From Flavobacteriales bacterium (GTDB lineage Bacteria; Bacteroidota; Bacteroidia; Flavobacteriales_C; GCA-002722245): DNA of 64,000 nucleotides. The DNA is taken from contig JAHEZL010000003.1 in NCBI GenBank assembly GCA_023251095.1, forward strand, positions 146,696 to 210,695. The letters are read 5' to 3'. Below the pieces are notes generated by a model that had not been told where the DNA came from, made no database searches, and worked only from the letters and a program-made list of their open reading frames with translations. The translations under genes and the position numbers were made by a program. The first letter of the stretch is position 1; each line of letters begins with the position of its first letter. Shown one piece after another: positions 8,682 to 16,497 of the stretch.

Positions 8682-9920
8682 CTACTCCTCAATAAAATCT
8701 AAATCCTTCCCGAAAGTCTCCTCAATATTTCTCAGGCAGATAAAGGCCACTATAAAGAGCAATGCACCAACACCAACAATGGAAGAGAGTGCTGAAAATC
8801 CAAGCATAGATTTACACAAGCCAATTAAAAGAGTAGTGAGAATCAATGAGCCTCTCACAAAATTTGGAGCAGTGGTGGTTACCGTTGAGCGGATATTGGT
8901 TCCGAATAATTCCGATGCAGTGCTCATGAATACTGCCCAGTAGCCCGTACATAATCCAAGGAAGAAGGTGATGGTGTAAAAGGTGGTGAGCGATTGGTGC
9001 CCGAATAAAAAGTAAGAGCAAACACAGAGAAAGGTCATTATTAAAAAGATCAAAATGGTTTTCTTTCTGCTTTTAATTATCTGACTGATCCATCCGCTCA
9101 GAAAATCCCCAATGGTTAATCCCGCAAAAGCAAAAGTTACCGCTGTTCCTGCCTTTGGTAAATCTGTCATCCCCATGGCCTTTGCTGTTTCAGGGGAAAA
9201 GGTCACCAAAATTCCTATCACATACCAGATGGGAAATCCTGTGGCTATGATGCTGAAATATTTATAAGCGGTTTTTCGCGATGAAAATAAAGAGAAGAAA
9301 TTTCCTTTGCTCACTCCGCTTTCGGCCACATGTGAATACATTCCCGATTCGTAAATTCCTATGCGAAGCAAGAGTAAAGCGAGTCCCATGGCACCACCGA
9401 GGTAGTAAGAATGTCGCCAATTGTCTAAAAATTCCCCTGAGATGCCCGCCACCACAGCTCCAAAAACACCCACTGTAGCCACTATCATTGTTCCGTAACC
9501 CCTTTTGTCCTTGTGCATGCTTTCACTTACCAGAGTGATTCCTGCGCCTAATTCTCCCGCCAAACCGATGCCTGCTAAAAATCTGCAAATAGTGTACATA
9601 GGAATAGTATCTACAAAACCGTTGGCAATATTGGCCAGGGAATACGTTAAAATGGATCCGAATAAAACCGATAATCTTCCTTTTTTATCGCCCAGTATTC
9701 CCCAAAAAATTCCTCCCAGTAACATTCCCGCCATCTGCCAGTTCAGCAATGACTCCCCTACGGTTTTTATTTCATCCGGTCCCAAGCCCAAATCCGTTAA
9801 ACTGGCTTTGCGAACTACTCCAAAAAGAATCAAATCATAGATGTCGACAAAGTAGCCCAAAGCCGCTACAATCACAATCATGTAGGTGTTTTTAGATGTT
9901 TTTACAGAGTCGGATGTCAT
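8682..9920 (-). CDS. MFS transporter, metabolite:H+ symporter type
   Basis: A 412-residue inner-membrane carrier with about twelve membrane segments. The MFS loop 2-3 signature is GDKKGRLSVLFGS at about residue 79, and segment 5 has GVFGAVVAGISGE. The N-terminal IVAALGYFVDIYDLILFGVV and GELGAGITLVSESMHKDKRG are typical of the sugar/metabolite:proton symporter branch (ProP, ShiA, KgtP relatives). The substrate cannot be assigned. It is convergent with the acyl-CoA dehydrogenase. A TATTTTTG box on the minus strand (9953-9946) could be its -7 element, giving a leader of about 20 bases. Confidence 0.88.
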   Translation of the reverse strand: MTSDSVKTSKNTYMIVIVAALGYFVDIYDLILFGVVRKASLTDLGLGPDEIKTVGESLLNWQMAGMLLGGIFWGILGDKKGRLSVLFGSILTYSLANIANGFVDTIPMYTICRFLAGIGLAGELGAGITLVSESMHKDKRGYGTMIVATVGVFGAVVAGISGEFLDNWRHSYYLGGAMGLALLLLRIGIYESGMYSHVAESGVSKGNFFSLFSSRKTAYKYFSIIATGFPIWYVIGILVTFSPETAKAMGMTDLPKAGTAVTFAFAGLTIGDFLSGWISQIIKSRKKTILIFLIMTFLCVCSYFLFGHQSLTTFYTITFFLGLCTGYWAVFMSTASELFGTNIRSTVTTTAPNFVRGSLILTTLLIGLCKSMLGFSALSSIVGVGALLFIVAFICLRNIEETFGKDLDFIEE

Positions 9921-9945
9921 AGTTTCTTTTTGATTCAGATGGCCT

Positions 9946-9953
9946 CAAAAATA
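9946..9953 (-). promoter_or_regulatory. Candidate -7 box for the MFS gene
   Basis: Reads TATTTTTG on the minus strand, an exact match to the Bacteroidota TAnnTTTG element, 26 bases upstream of the ATG at 9920. No convincing TTG is seen at -33, so this is only a candidate. Confidence 0.35.
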
Positions 9954-10014
9954 TAATTATTTTCCAGAGTAGCCCTAGCTTTTTTTGATATCCTGTTGAT
10001 AAAAATCAAACGAT

Positions 10015-10048
10015 GTTGCGGAGGTAGGATTTGTATGTGGTATATTTG
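10015..10048 (+). promoter_or_regulatory. Candidate promoter for the secreted coiled-coil gene
   Basis: TTG at 10015-10017 and TATATTTG at 10041-10048 are separated by 23 bases, at the upper end of the spacing reported for Bacteroidota promoters. Transcription would begin near 10055, just after the ATG at 10054, which favours the downstream ATG at 10096 as the real start. Confidence 0.4.
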
Positions 10049-10095
10049 TAAATATGACAGACTTTACTTCGTTTAATTTTAAATCATTTTTTAAA

Positions 10096-11418
10096 ATGAA
10101 AACAACCGGCAAATATCGATTTATAGCCATTTGTATACTGATGGCAGGAATGTTTTTCGTTCCAATATCTACACAGGCTCAAAGCACAAATTTTAAAACT
10201 GAAGCTGCTGCCAAGAAAAAGAAATTGCAGGAAGAAGAGGCTAAAAAAGCAGCTGAAAGAGAGCAAAAGAAAAAGGAATATGATGCTCAGCTGAAAAAGC
10301 AAAAGGAATTAGAAAAAGCTAAAAAAGCGCAGTTAGAAGCGCAAATCAAAATAGAGGAAGAAGCCAAAAAAAAGGCCGATGAAAAGCAAAAAGCGGATAT
10401 GGCTCTTCAATTGAAAAAAATAAAAGAGGAACAAAGAATCAAAGCAGAAAAAGACGCCATCGCTTTAAAACAAGAGGCTTACAAAGCACAGCAGGCAAAA
10501 GAGGAAGCTGAAAAACAGGAACAGTTGAAAGCTCAGCAAATTAAAGAACAACAAGCTTTAGATGCTATCGACAAACTTTACAAAGACAAAATTGAACAAC
10601 AAAACAAACAGGCGCAGCATGATCAGGAAATGTTCAATAAAGAAAAGGAGGCTTTGGAAAAACAAATGAAAGCAGCCGAGGAGGCAGCACAAGACAGATT
10701 AAAAAAAATGAAGGAATACGATGAAGCCAAGAAGAAAATTCAGGGGGATCTCGACAATAACAGTTTAGACAAAAGCAAAAAGGAAACCGAAGAACAGGCC
10801 CGTGCCAGAAAAGAACTGGAGCTGAAAAAACTCAACGATAAAATTGCTAAAGAAAAAGAATTGATAGAAAGCAAAAAGCGCAGTGCCGAAGAGGAAGCTA
10901 AATTGCTGGAGATTCAAAAGAAAGAGCTGGAGTTAAAAGCTAAAATCGCAAAATTTAATGAGGAATCGAAGTTAGCTGCTAAAAAAGAAGAGGAAGATTA
11001 TCAGCGCCAATTGGCAGAAGAACAGGAGAAAATTAAATTAAGAATTGAAGCTCAAAAATTCAGAGAAGCTCAAAAGCAAAAGGATAAAGAGCTGAAAGAA
11101 AAATTTGAAGCTGAGGAAAAAGCAAAACTGGAAGCGGCAGAAAAAGCAAAAAAAGATAAGGAAGCGGAAGAAAAAAAATTAGCTGATGAGAAAGTTGCTG
11201 CTGAAGCGGCTAAAGCAAAAGCTGAAGAAGAACGTAAAAAACAAAACGAAGAGAAAATTAAAAAAGCAGAAACAAGTGTAACCGATCAGGAGAAAAAATT
11301 TCAGGAAATGAAGGAGGCAGAAGAAAAAGCGAGGTTGGAGCGTGAAAGAATAAGAAAAGAAAAACTCAAACAACTGCAGGACGAAGCGGATAAGCTAAAG
11401 GAAAGCGAGACGAAATAA
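10096..11418 (+). CDS. Exported Lys/Glu/Ala-rich coiled-coil protein
   Basis: A 440-residue protein that is almost entirely charged coiled coil after a signal peptide. From the ATG at 10096 the protein begins MKTTGKYRFIAICILMAG and the signal probably ends at STQAQ. The ATG at 10054 would place 14 residues ahead of the signal peptide and lies at the predicted transcription start, so I prefer 10096. Residues from about 35 to the end are heptad-rich and dominated by K, E, A and Q, like TolA's central helix, with no recognised globular domain. It is probably periplasmic. A bidirectional terminator follows. The longer coiled-coil protein at 27365 is similar in composition but has terminal domains that this one lacks. 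Function unknown. Confidence 0.75.
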   Translation: MKTTGKYRFIAICILMAGMFFVPISTQAQSTNFKTEAAAKKKKLQEEEAKKAAEREQKKKEYDAQLKKQKELEKAKKAQLEAQIKIEEEAKKKADEKQKADMALQLKKIKEEQRIKAEKDAIALKQEAYKAQQAKEEAEKQEQLKAQQIKEQQALDAIDKLYKDKIEQQNKQAQHDQEMFNKEKEALEKQMKAAEEAAQDRLKKMKEYDEAKKKIQGDLDNNSLDKSKKETEEQARARKELELKKLNDKIAKEKELIESKKRSAEEEAKLLEIQKKELELKAKIAKFNEESKLAAKKEEEDYQRQLAEEQEKIKLRIEAQKFREAQKQKDKELKEKFEAEEKAKLEAAEKAKKDKEAEEKKLADEKVAAEAAKAKAEEERKKQNEEKIKKAETSVTDQEKKFQEMKEAEEKARLERERIRKEKLKQLQDEADKLKESETK

Positions 11419-11424
11419 AAAAAA

Positions 11425-11453
11425 GGAGCGAATATCATTCGCTCCTTTTTTTT
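11425..11453. terminator. Intrinsic terminator between convergent genes
   Basis: Nine-base stem GGAGCGAAT / ATTCGCTCC with a three-base loop, followed by eight T on the plus strand and preceded by a run of A, so it works in both directions. It serves the coiled-coil gene and the convergent SPFH gene. Confidence 0.9.
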
Positions 11454-11470
11454 GTTTTAAAACATAAAGA

Positions 11471-12256
11471 CTAATTGGTGGTATTCAGCAGATGCGTTTT
11501 TCCATCCGTGATAATGATTTTAGAATTTGGTGAATTCACCAGTGTTTTCAACATTTCAATCTGGTTGTAATCCAACTGTTTTTGTGTGATCGATTCGCTG
11601 ATGATCAACTGTGATTTTTTGATCCCTTCCGCTTCAATTACTTTTCTTTCCGCTTCTTTTTGAGCTTGTTGAATGATGTACTCCATTTTTAAAGCCAATT
11701 GTTCTGCATTCACTTTTTCCTGAATGGCTTGAACCATTTGCGGAGGAAGAATGATGTCTTTTAACAATACTGCATCGATAACAAATCCATGTTTGGAAAT
11801 GTGATCTGTCAGCTCTTCTGCAATCGCTCTTTCTACTTTATTTCTTTCGGTTGCATACAATTCTTTGGCAAAATAACGGGAGCTGATTTCACGGGCTGTT
11901 GCTCTGAAGTTACTCAACACCATTACTTCTTCGTAGTTGGTTCCGAACTTGGTATAAACACTTTGAACGGAATCCGGATTAAGATGGTAGAGTAAGCTGA
12001 TTTCGGCATTCACACTCAATCCTTCTTTGGTTGGTAAAGGCAATACGTTGAAAACTTCAACCGTTTGAATATTGATCAAAACAACTTTACTTACAAAGGG
12101 ATTGTACCAACGCAGTCCTTGAGTGTTAGGCTTTCCGATAATTTTACCGAGAGTTTGTTTAATTCCCATTTCACCGGGATGAACAACAACGCATTGTTGT
12201 AAGAACAGAGCCAGAGCGATGAGCATTGGCGCCATAAATAAAGTTTTGTTTCGCAT
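11471..12256 (-). CDS. Prohibitin-like SPFH/Band 7 domain protein
   Basis: A 261-residue membrane-anchored protein. Residues 1-22 form a hydrophobic leader ending LALFLQQC; the cysteine could be lipidated, but Q at -1 is a poor lipobox, so a plain membrane anchor is equally possible. The SPFH core follows (VHPGEMGIKQTLGKI, GLSVNAEISLLYHL, ATAREISSRYFAKELYATER), then a coiled coil around QQAQKEAERKVIEAEGIKK. Family members form ring or cage oligomers on membranes and often act with proteases; no protease gene is adjacent. It is convergent with the coiled-coil gene. The 325 bases upstream hold repeat remnants. Confidence 0.87.
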   Translation of the reverse strand: MRNKTLFMAPMLIALALFLQQCVVVHPGEMGIKQTLGKIIGKPNTQGLRWYNPFVSKVVLINIQTVEVFNVLPLPTKEGLSVNAEISLLYHLNPDSVQSVYTKFGTNYEEVMVLSNFRATAREISSRYFAKELYATERNKVERAIAEELTDHISKHGFVIDAVLLKDIILPPQMVQAIQEKVNAEQLALKMEYIIQQAQKEAERKVIEAEGIKKSQLIISESITQKQLDYNQIEMLKTLVNSPNSKIIITDGKTHLLNTTN

Positions 12257-12581
12257 AGTTTGAGTTTTTAATATAGGATATAAATATATTAATAAAGTTA
12301 CAGGAGCGATTGTTTTTTACTTTTTCCTTGATGAAAAAGTAACAAAAAATCAAGAGCTAAGACCTGCTTCAGCCCGCGTCGAAAAATTTTTACGGCCTGA
12401 TGCCTAAAATTTTTCTCCCGCCACCGCCGGCCCGCATCTTGGCTCGGGCCTTCGCACCAAGTTAGTGGCCCATTCTTTGAAGTCCATTTTATTGAACATG
12501 GTTGGTAGGTAGTGCACTTCTCCCTTTGATAAAAGGGAGAGTGCGAAGGGATTCTGTGTGATGGCAGAGGGATTTATATTT
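12257..12581. other. Gene-free stretch filled with repeat remnants
   Basis: No credible gene. Around 12313-12352 is a TACTTTTTCC..GAAAAAGTAAC hairpin followed by AAAAAATCAAG, a word I recall as a common dispersed Bacteroidota repeat. A GC-rich block follows (about 12375-12450, GCCCGCGTCGAAAAATTTTT then CCGCCACCGCCGGCCCGC), unlike the AT-rich surroundings. From about 12460 the sequence resembles the element at 62142-62272. The SPFH promoter must lie at the left end. A 63-codon open frame on the minus strand is made of these repeats and is not a gene. Confidence 0.7.
12460..12577. repeat. Dispersed hairpin element, copy 1
   Basis: Shares with 62142-62272 an ordered set of blocks: AAGTTAGT, TGAAG, ATTGAA, GTAG, the hairpin CTCCCTTT/AAAGGGAG, then GTGTGATGGCA..GAGGGATTTA. 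The right end stops 5 bases before the thiolase stop codon. The small hairpin is at about 12519-12540. The copies have diverged, so this is not a recent insertion. Confidence 0.75.
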
Positions 12582-13760
12582 CTAGCAATTCTCAATCACC
12601 ATTGCCGAAGCACCGCCGCCGCCATTACAAATCGCTGCAGCACCTATTTTTCCGTTGTTTTGTTTTAATACATTGATTAATGTAACAATGATTCTCGCAC
12701 CTGAACATCCCAGCGGATGTCCCAATGAAACCGCTCCGCCGTTGACATTTACTTTAGCGGCATCCAAGCCCATTTTTTGAATATTCACCAAACCTACTAC
12801 AGAGAAGGCTTCATTCAATTCAAAATAATCCACATTTTTTATGTTCATTTTTACTTTGTCCAAAGCTTTAGGAAGGGCCAGTGATGGCGCAGTGGTGAAA
12901 CATTCGGGAGCATGAGCTGCATCGGCAAAACTTACAATTTTAGCGAGGGGTTTAATTCCCAATTCATCTGCTTTTTCTTTGCTCATTAAAACCAGTGCTG
13001 CGGCGCCGTCATTCAACGTGGAAGCATTGGCGGCTGTGACTGTTCCGTCTTTTTCAAATACTGGTTTGAGGGTTGGAATCTTATCAATTTTAACATTGGT
13101 GTATTCTTCGTCTTCTTTGATGAAAGTGGAATCTCCTTTTTTAGAAGGGATTTCAACGGGTACTATTTCATCGTTGAATTTTCCTTCTTTCCATGCTTTG
13201 GCTGAACGTGCGTAGGATTCAATAGCGAAAGCATCTTGTGCTTCTCTTGTGATATTACATTCCTTGGCGCACATATCCGCTGCGTTGCCCATGTGGTATT
13301 GTTTGTACACATCGGTGAGTCCATCTTTTACCAATCCGTCAATCATTTTTGCATCGCCGAGTTTAGCGCCAAAACGCGCTTTATCAAGGTAATACGGCAC
13401 TGCCGACATGTTTTCCATTCCGCCTGCAACTACAATATCGTTATCACCTAACATAATAGATTGAGCCGCCAACATAATGGCTTTCATTCCCGATGCACAC
13501 ACTTTATTTACTGTGGTAGATGGAGTAGCATTGCTTAATCCCGCAAAGATCGCGGCTTGTCGCGCAGGTGCTTGTCCGAGGTTGCCCTGCAAAACATTTC
13601 CCATATACACTTCCTGAACCAGTTTGGGATCCAATCCGATTTTATCTATTGCACCTTTGATGGCTGTTGCGCCTAATTTCGTTGCTGATATATTGGACAA
13701 TGCGCCCCCGAAACTTCCCAGTGGGGTTCTTACGGCTGAAACGATGTATACTTCTCTCAT
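12582..13760 (-). CDS. Acetyl-CoA C-acetyltransferase (thiolase)
   Basis: Thiolase that condenses or cleaves acyl-CoA units, for example acetoacetyl-CoA with two acetyl-CoA. The nucleophilic cysteine is C88 in NKVCASGMKA. The C-terminal half has NGGAVSLGHPLGCSGAR with the catalytic histidine, and AICNGGGGASAMVIE with the second cysteine. The 392-residue length is standard. It could act in beta-oxidation with the acyl-CoA dehydrogenase at 7381, but nothing adjacent defines the pathway. It is divergent from the COQ4-like gene; the 72-base gap must hold both promoters. Confidence 0.95.
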   Translation of the reverse strand: MREVYIVSAVRTPLGSFGGALSNISATKLGATAIKGAIDKIGLDPKLVQEVYMGNVLQGNLGQAPARQAAIFAGLSNATPSTTVNKVCASGMKAIMLAAQSIMLGDNDIVVAGGMENMSAVPYYLDKARFGAKLGDAKMIDGLVKDGLTDVYKQYHMGNAADMCAKECNITREAQDAFAIESYARSAKAWKEGKFNDEIVPVEIPSKKGDSTFIKEDEEYTNVKIDKIPTLKPVFEKDGTVTAANASTLNDGAAALVLMSKEKADELGIKPLAKIVSFADAAHAPECFTTAPSLALPKALDKVKMNIKNVDYFELNEAFSVVGLVNIQKMGLDAAKVNVNGGAVSLGHPLGCSGARIIVTLINVLKQNNGKIGAAAICNGGGGASAMVIENC

Positions 13761-13802
13761 GGTTGATTAGATTGATTTTCGCGTGATACGGGAAAGAGAA
13801 AA

Positions 13803-13830
13803 TTTGGTTCGGCGATATTTTTTACATTTA
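13803..13830 (+). promoter_or_regulatory. Candidate promoter for the COQ4-like gene
   Basis: TTTG at 13803-13806, a 16-17 base spacer, then TACATTTA at 13823-13830, close to TAnnTTTG. Transcription would begin near 13837, beyond the ATG at 13833, supporting the start at 13851. A similar layout precedes trxA. Confidence 0.45.
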
Positions 13831-13850
13831 CGATGCAATTAGGAAATGTG

Positions 13851-14450
13851 ATGAATAATAAAACACCAAGGGAATTACTGAATCAGTTTTACATTGACAA
13901 TCATCTTGGAGCGGATGGTGGAAATGCAAGTTCAAGTGTGAAAATAGAGATGAACAGATATTTCTATTTTTATATTCCCAATTTTGACGCACGACGCAAA
14001 GCGGTGATCAAGCACGACATTCATCATCTATTGACAGGCTATACAACAGAACTTAAAGGTGAAAGTGAAATAAGTGCATGGGAGATTGCTTCAGGGTGCA
14101 AAAAATATCGAGCTGCTTTTTTTATCAATTTGAGTGGATTTATGATTAGTTTTTGGATCAACTTTCGCGGAGCATTGAAAGCATTTTCCCGCGGCCGAAA
14201 AACAAAAAACCTTTATTACGATGAGTTTTCCACTGAAGAGGCTTTGGATATGACTATTGATGAATTGCGTGTATTGATGCGATTGGATCAATATCCAAAG
14301 GAAGTAAAGCCTTCTTTTACGGATGTGTTGTTGTTTTTGGCTTTCACATTATTTGGCGGATTGTATTCTCTTCTGTTAATGGTACTTTTGCCTTTTATTA
14401 TTTTGTATTCAATAACCATAACTCTAGGTCAAAGAAAACAGAAGGTGTAG
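13851..14450 (+). CDS. COQ4-like protein
   Basis: A 199-residue protein (start MNNKTPRELL at 13851). The segment KHDIHHLLTGY followed by ELKGE resembles the HDxxHxLTG...E metal-binding signature of COQ4, the protein that organises or modifies ring intermediates in mitochondrial ubiquinone synthesis. The C-terminus has a hydrophobic segment (DVLLFLAFTLFGGLYSLLLMVLLPFIILY), so it probably sits in the membrane, unlike yeast Coq4. The ATG at 13833 is 3 bases after a -10-like box, so the downstream ATG is preferred. Many Bacteroidota use menaquinone, which makes the substrate uncertain. The following membrane protein gene begins 14 bases after the stop. Family call is moderately sure. Confidence 0.6.
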   Translation: MNNKTPRELLNQFYIDNHLGADGGNASSSVKIEMNRYFYFYIPNFDARRKAVIKHDIHHLLTGYTTELKGESEISAWEIASGCKKYRAAFFINLSGFMISFWINFRGALKAFSRGRKTKNLYYDEFSTEEALDMTIDELRVLMRLDQYPKEVKPSFTDVLLFLAFTLFGGLYSLLLMVLLPFIILYSITITLGQRKQKV

Positions 14451-14464
14451 TATTAATTTGTAAA

Positions 14465-14953
14465 ATGGAAAAACAAATTTTATTTACGGAAAGTCAGGGG
14501 TTTAAGCAATGGTGGTTGCTTGCACCATTGATAGTGATTAACGGAGTTTTTGTTTTTGCAATAATTAGTGAACCGGATAAATTAATTGAAATAGTTTTTC
14601 CTTTTGCACTCGTGTTATTGATTACAATTGGCTTAGCAATTTCTCGTTTAAATACTCAAATAAAAGAGGATGGAATTTATGTTCGTTTTTTCCCATTTCA
14701 TAGGTCTGTCAAGCATTTTACCTGGGATAAATTTAAAACCTTAAGTGTTCAGCAATATAGCCCTTTGGTGGATTATGGCGGTTGGGGTTTAAGAATAGCG
14801 GCATTTACAGGAAAAGGAAAAGCATATACTGTGTCGGGTGATCGCGGATTGCAAATCGTGTTCACTGACGATAAAAAACTAATGATAGGAACTCAAAAGG
14901 TGGAAGAGATGAAGGATGTTTTGAAGAAGTTAGGAAGATTATCGGAACAGTAG
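14465..14953 (+). CDS. Two-helix membrane protein with a C-terminal PH-like domain
   Basis: A 162-residue protein with two membrane segments (about residues 15-33 and 41-57) and a soluble C-terminal half with YSPLVDYGGWGLR and SGDRGLQIVFTDDKKLMIGTQK. The DYGGWG(I/L)R pattern and the 'displays value, then index' strand order resemble bacterial PH-like proteins (possibly DUF6141), but I cannot confirm the family. It follows the COQ4-like gene by 14 bases and is probably in the same transcript. No function can be inferred. An inverted repeat immediately follows. Confidence 0.55.
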   Translation: MEKQILFTESQGFKQWWLLAPLIVINGVFVFAIISEPDKLIEIVFPFALVLLITIGLAISRLNTQIKEDGIYVRFFPFHRSVKHFTWDKFKTLSVQQYSPLVDYGGWGLRIAAFTGKGKAYTVSGDRGLQIVFTDDKKLMIGTQKVEEMKDVLKKLGRLSEQ

Positions 14954-14975
14954 TGTCAGATTTTCAATCTGACAC
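14953..14975. repeat. Short inverted repeat between convergent genes
   Basis: GTGTCAGATT and AATCTGACAC are perfect 10-base arms with a 3-base loop, starting at the last base of the preceding stop codon. There is no T-tract on the plus strand, so its value as a terminator is uncertain. From memory the same word is a frequent Bacteroidota intergenic hairpin. Confidence 0.8.
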
Positions 14976-15009
14976 AAAAATTAAAGCGAGGTTCAATCGC
15001 ATTTGTAAA

Positions 15010-15552
15010 TTAGGATTGTACCACCTCAAACATACTAAAATTCACATGCCCATAATTCCTATGCCACGCAAAATGTTCTTCTCCTGAAAAGCTTATTTCT
15101 TTTGGATGCTCTACGACCAGCCATCCGCCTTCCTTTAAAATTCCGGCATTAAAAATCAAAGCAGGAATGGTTTTTAAATGAGGTAATTCATAAGGTGGAT
15201 CTGCAAAAATAATATCGAATTTTTTGCCTTTGTTTTGTTCCACCCATTTGAAAACATCGGCTTTCATGATGCGCGGAGAGATGCCTAAGACTTCAGAAGT
15301 TGTTTTGATGAAGTCGCAGCATTTAAAGTTTTGTTCAACGCAGGTAATGTCGCTAACACCGCGCGATGCAAATTCAAAAGTGATGTTTCCCGTGCCCGTA
15401 AATAAATCCAGAACCGCTAAATTTTCAAAGTCGAAATTGTTGTTGAATACATTGAAGATGGCTTCTTTGGCCTGATCGGTAGTGGGACGCGTTGGTAAAT
15501 TATTGGGTGGTGAAAATCTTCTTCCTTTAAATTGTCCGCTGACTATACGCAT
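15010..15552 (-). CDS. rsmD: 16S rRNA (guanine966-N2)-methyltransferase
   Basis: A 180-residue SAM-dependent enzyme that methylates G966 of 16S rRNA. N-terminal MRIVSGQFKGRRF and RPTTDQAKEAIFN are diagnostic of RsmD, followed by the SAM motif VLDLFTGTGNITFE and the catalytic DPPY (FADPPYELP). It overlaps the upstream DUF3822 gene by 10 bases, an arrangement I recall as common in Bacteroidota, so the two are probably translated together. Confidence 0.95.
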   Translation of the reverse strand: MRIVSGQFKGRRFSPPNNLPTRPTTDQAKEAIFNVFNNNFDFENLAVLDLFTGTGNITFEFASRGVSDITCVEQNFKCCDFIKTTSEVLGISPRIMKADVFKWVEQNKGKKFDIIFADPPYELPHLKTIPALIFNAGILKEGGWLVVEHPKEISFSGEEHFAWHRNYGHVNFSMFEVVQS

Positions 15553-16418
15553 AGGTACTGACTGAAATGTGAGAAGTAAAAATAAGGATTTATGCTGTTG
15601 AGTTCATAACCCAATTTGTACGGACTCGTTTTCAGGATCCATGAACTTTTTTTGAAATATTTTAAAAGAATTTCGTGGATGGCCGAATTTTTTTCTACTT
15701 CACCGGTAAGGTAAACCGGCGTGTTGGCGGCGCTGATCTTCATTTGCTCCAGCGTATAAAAGGTGTAGTATAAAAAGTCTTCAGTGGTTTCAACAGGATG
15801 CGTGGTGAAGAGTTTTAATTGTCCATTTTCAAACACTACGATATCGTAGAAATCAGAATGTATGTTTACAAAAATCAAAGGTTCTTTTTCCGATTTGAAT
15901 AAGTTGTGCAGCGACAAATAAGTAGGGACAACGTGGGGTAAATATTCAATGTTTTCGAACTGATTGTCCATTAATTTTTTCAAAGTAGCCGGTACTGCAA
16001 ACACAGCATAAGCATTTAAAAAATTAATTTCTTTGCTTACTACCACATCGTTTTCATCAAGGGTGCAGCTGGTAGATAAATAATCGGCAGCTTTATCTTT
16101 TTCAAATAATGGAGATGGAATCAATACAAATTTGGGACTCACCACCGATAAACTAATCTTTTGGAATTTACGGTTTAGTTGGAGCGGGGAAGATGTAAAA
16201 AGCGTTTGAAGTTTGTCGTTATCGAATTCGTAATACTCGTTGTTGAGGTTGGTCGTTTGAAAGCCTAAAATTTCATTTTCACGGGCATCAAACAAATGCG
16301 TTTTGATTAAAGCGTTTTCCACTTCAATGTGCAATTGCAATTCCTCCGACGGGATTTGAAGCATGCGCTTGTCGATGATTTGCAGCTCCTTCACTTTATT
16401 GATAACTTCGGCTTCCAT
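15543..16418 (-). CDS. DUF3822 family protein
   Basis: A 291-residue protein of the Bacteroidota DUF3822 family, usually found next to rsmD as here (10-base overlap). Visible features include LHIEVENALIKTHLFDARENEILGF near the start and FVNIHSDFYDIVVFENGQLKLF, strand patterns that suggest an actin-like ATPase fold of the ASKHA type with the nucleotide loops poorly conserved. That structural idea is my inference. Its biochemical role is unknown. No signal peptide. Divergent from the helicase gene. Confidence 0.8.
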   Translation of the reverse strand: MEAEVINKVKELQIIDKRMLQIPSEELQLHIEVENALIKTHLFDARENEILGFQTTNLNNEYYEFDNDKLQTLFTSSPLQLNRKFQKISLSVVSPKFVLIPSPLFEKDKAADYLSTSCTLDENDVVVSKEINFLNAYAVFAVPATLKKLMDNQFENIEYLPHVVPTYLSLHNLFKSEKEPLIFVNIHSDFYDIVVFENGQLKLFTTHPVETTEDFLYYTFYTLEQMKISAANTPVYLTGEVEKNSAIHEILLKYFKKSSWILKTSPYKLGYELNSINPYFYFSHFSQYLCV

Positions 16419-16497
16419 GTTTGCGCTAATTTACGACTTAATTTGTTTCGTAAAACTAAGCGACACAAGTTAATTTAATGTTAATCGTCTTTTAATT

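Noticed and set aside
12404..12595. 63-codon minus-strand frame between SPFH and thiolase genes
   Set aside because: Made of dispersed repeat sequence and overlaps the thiolase 3' end.
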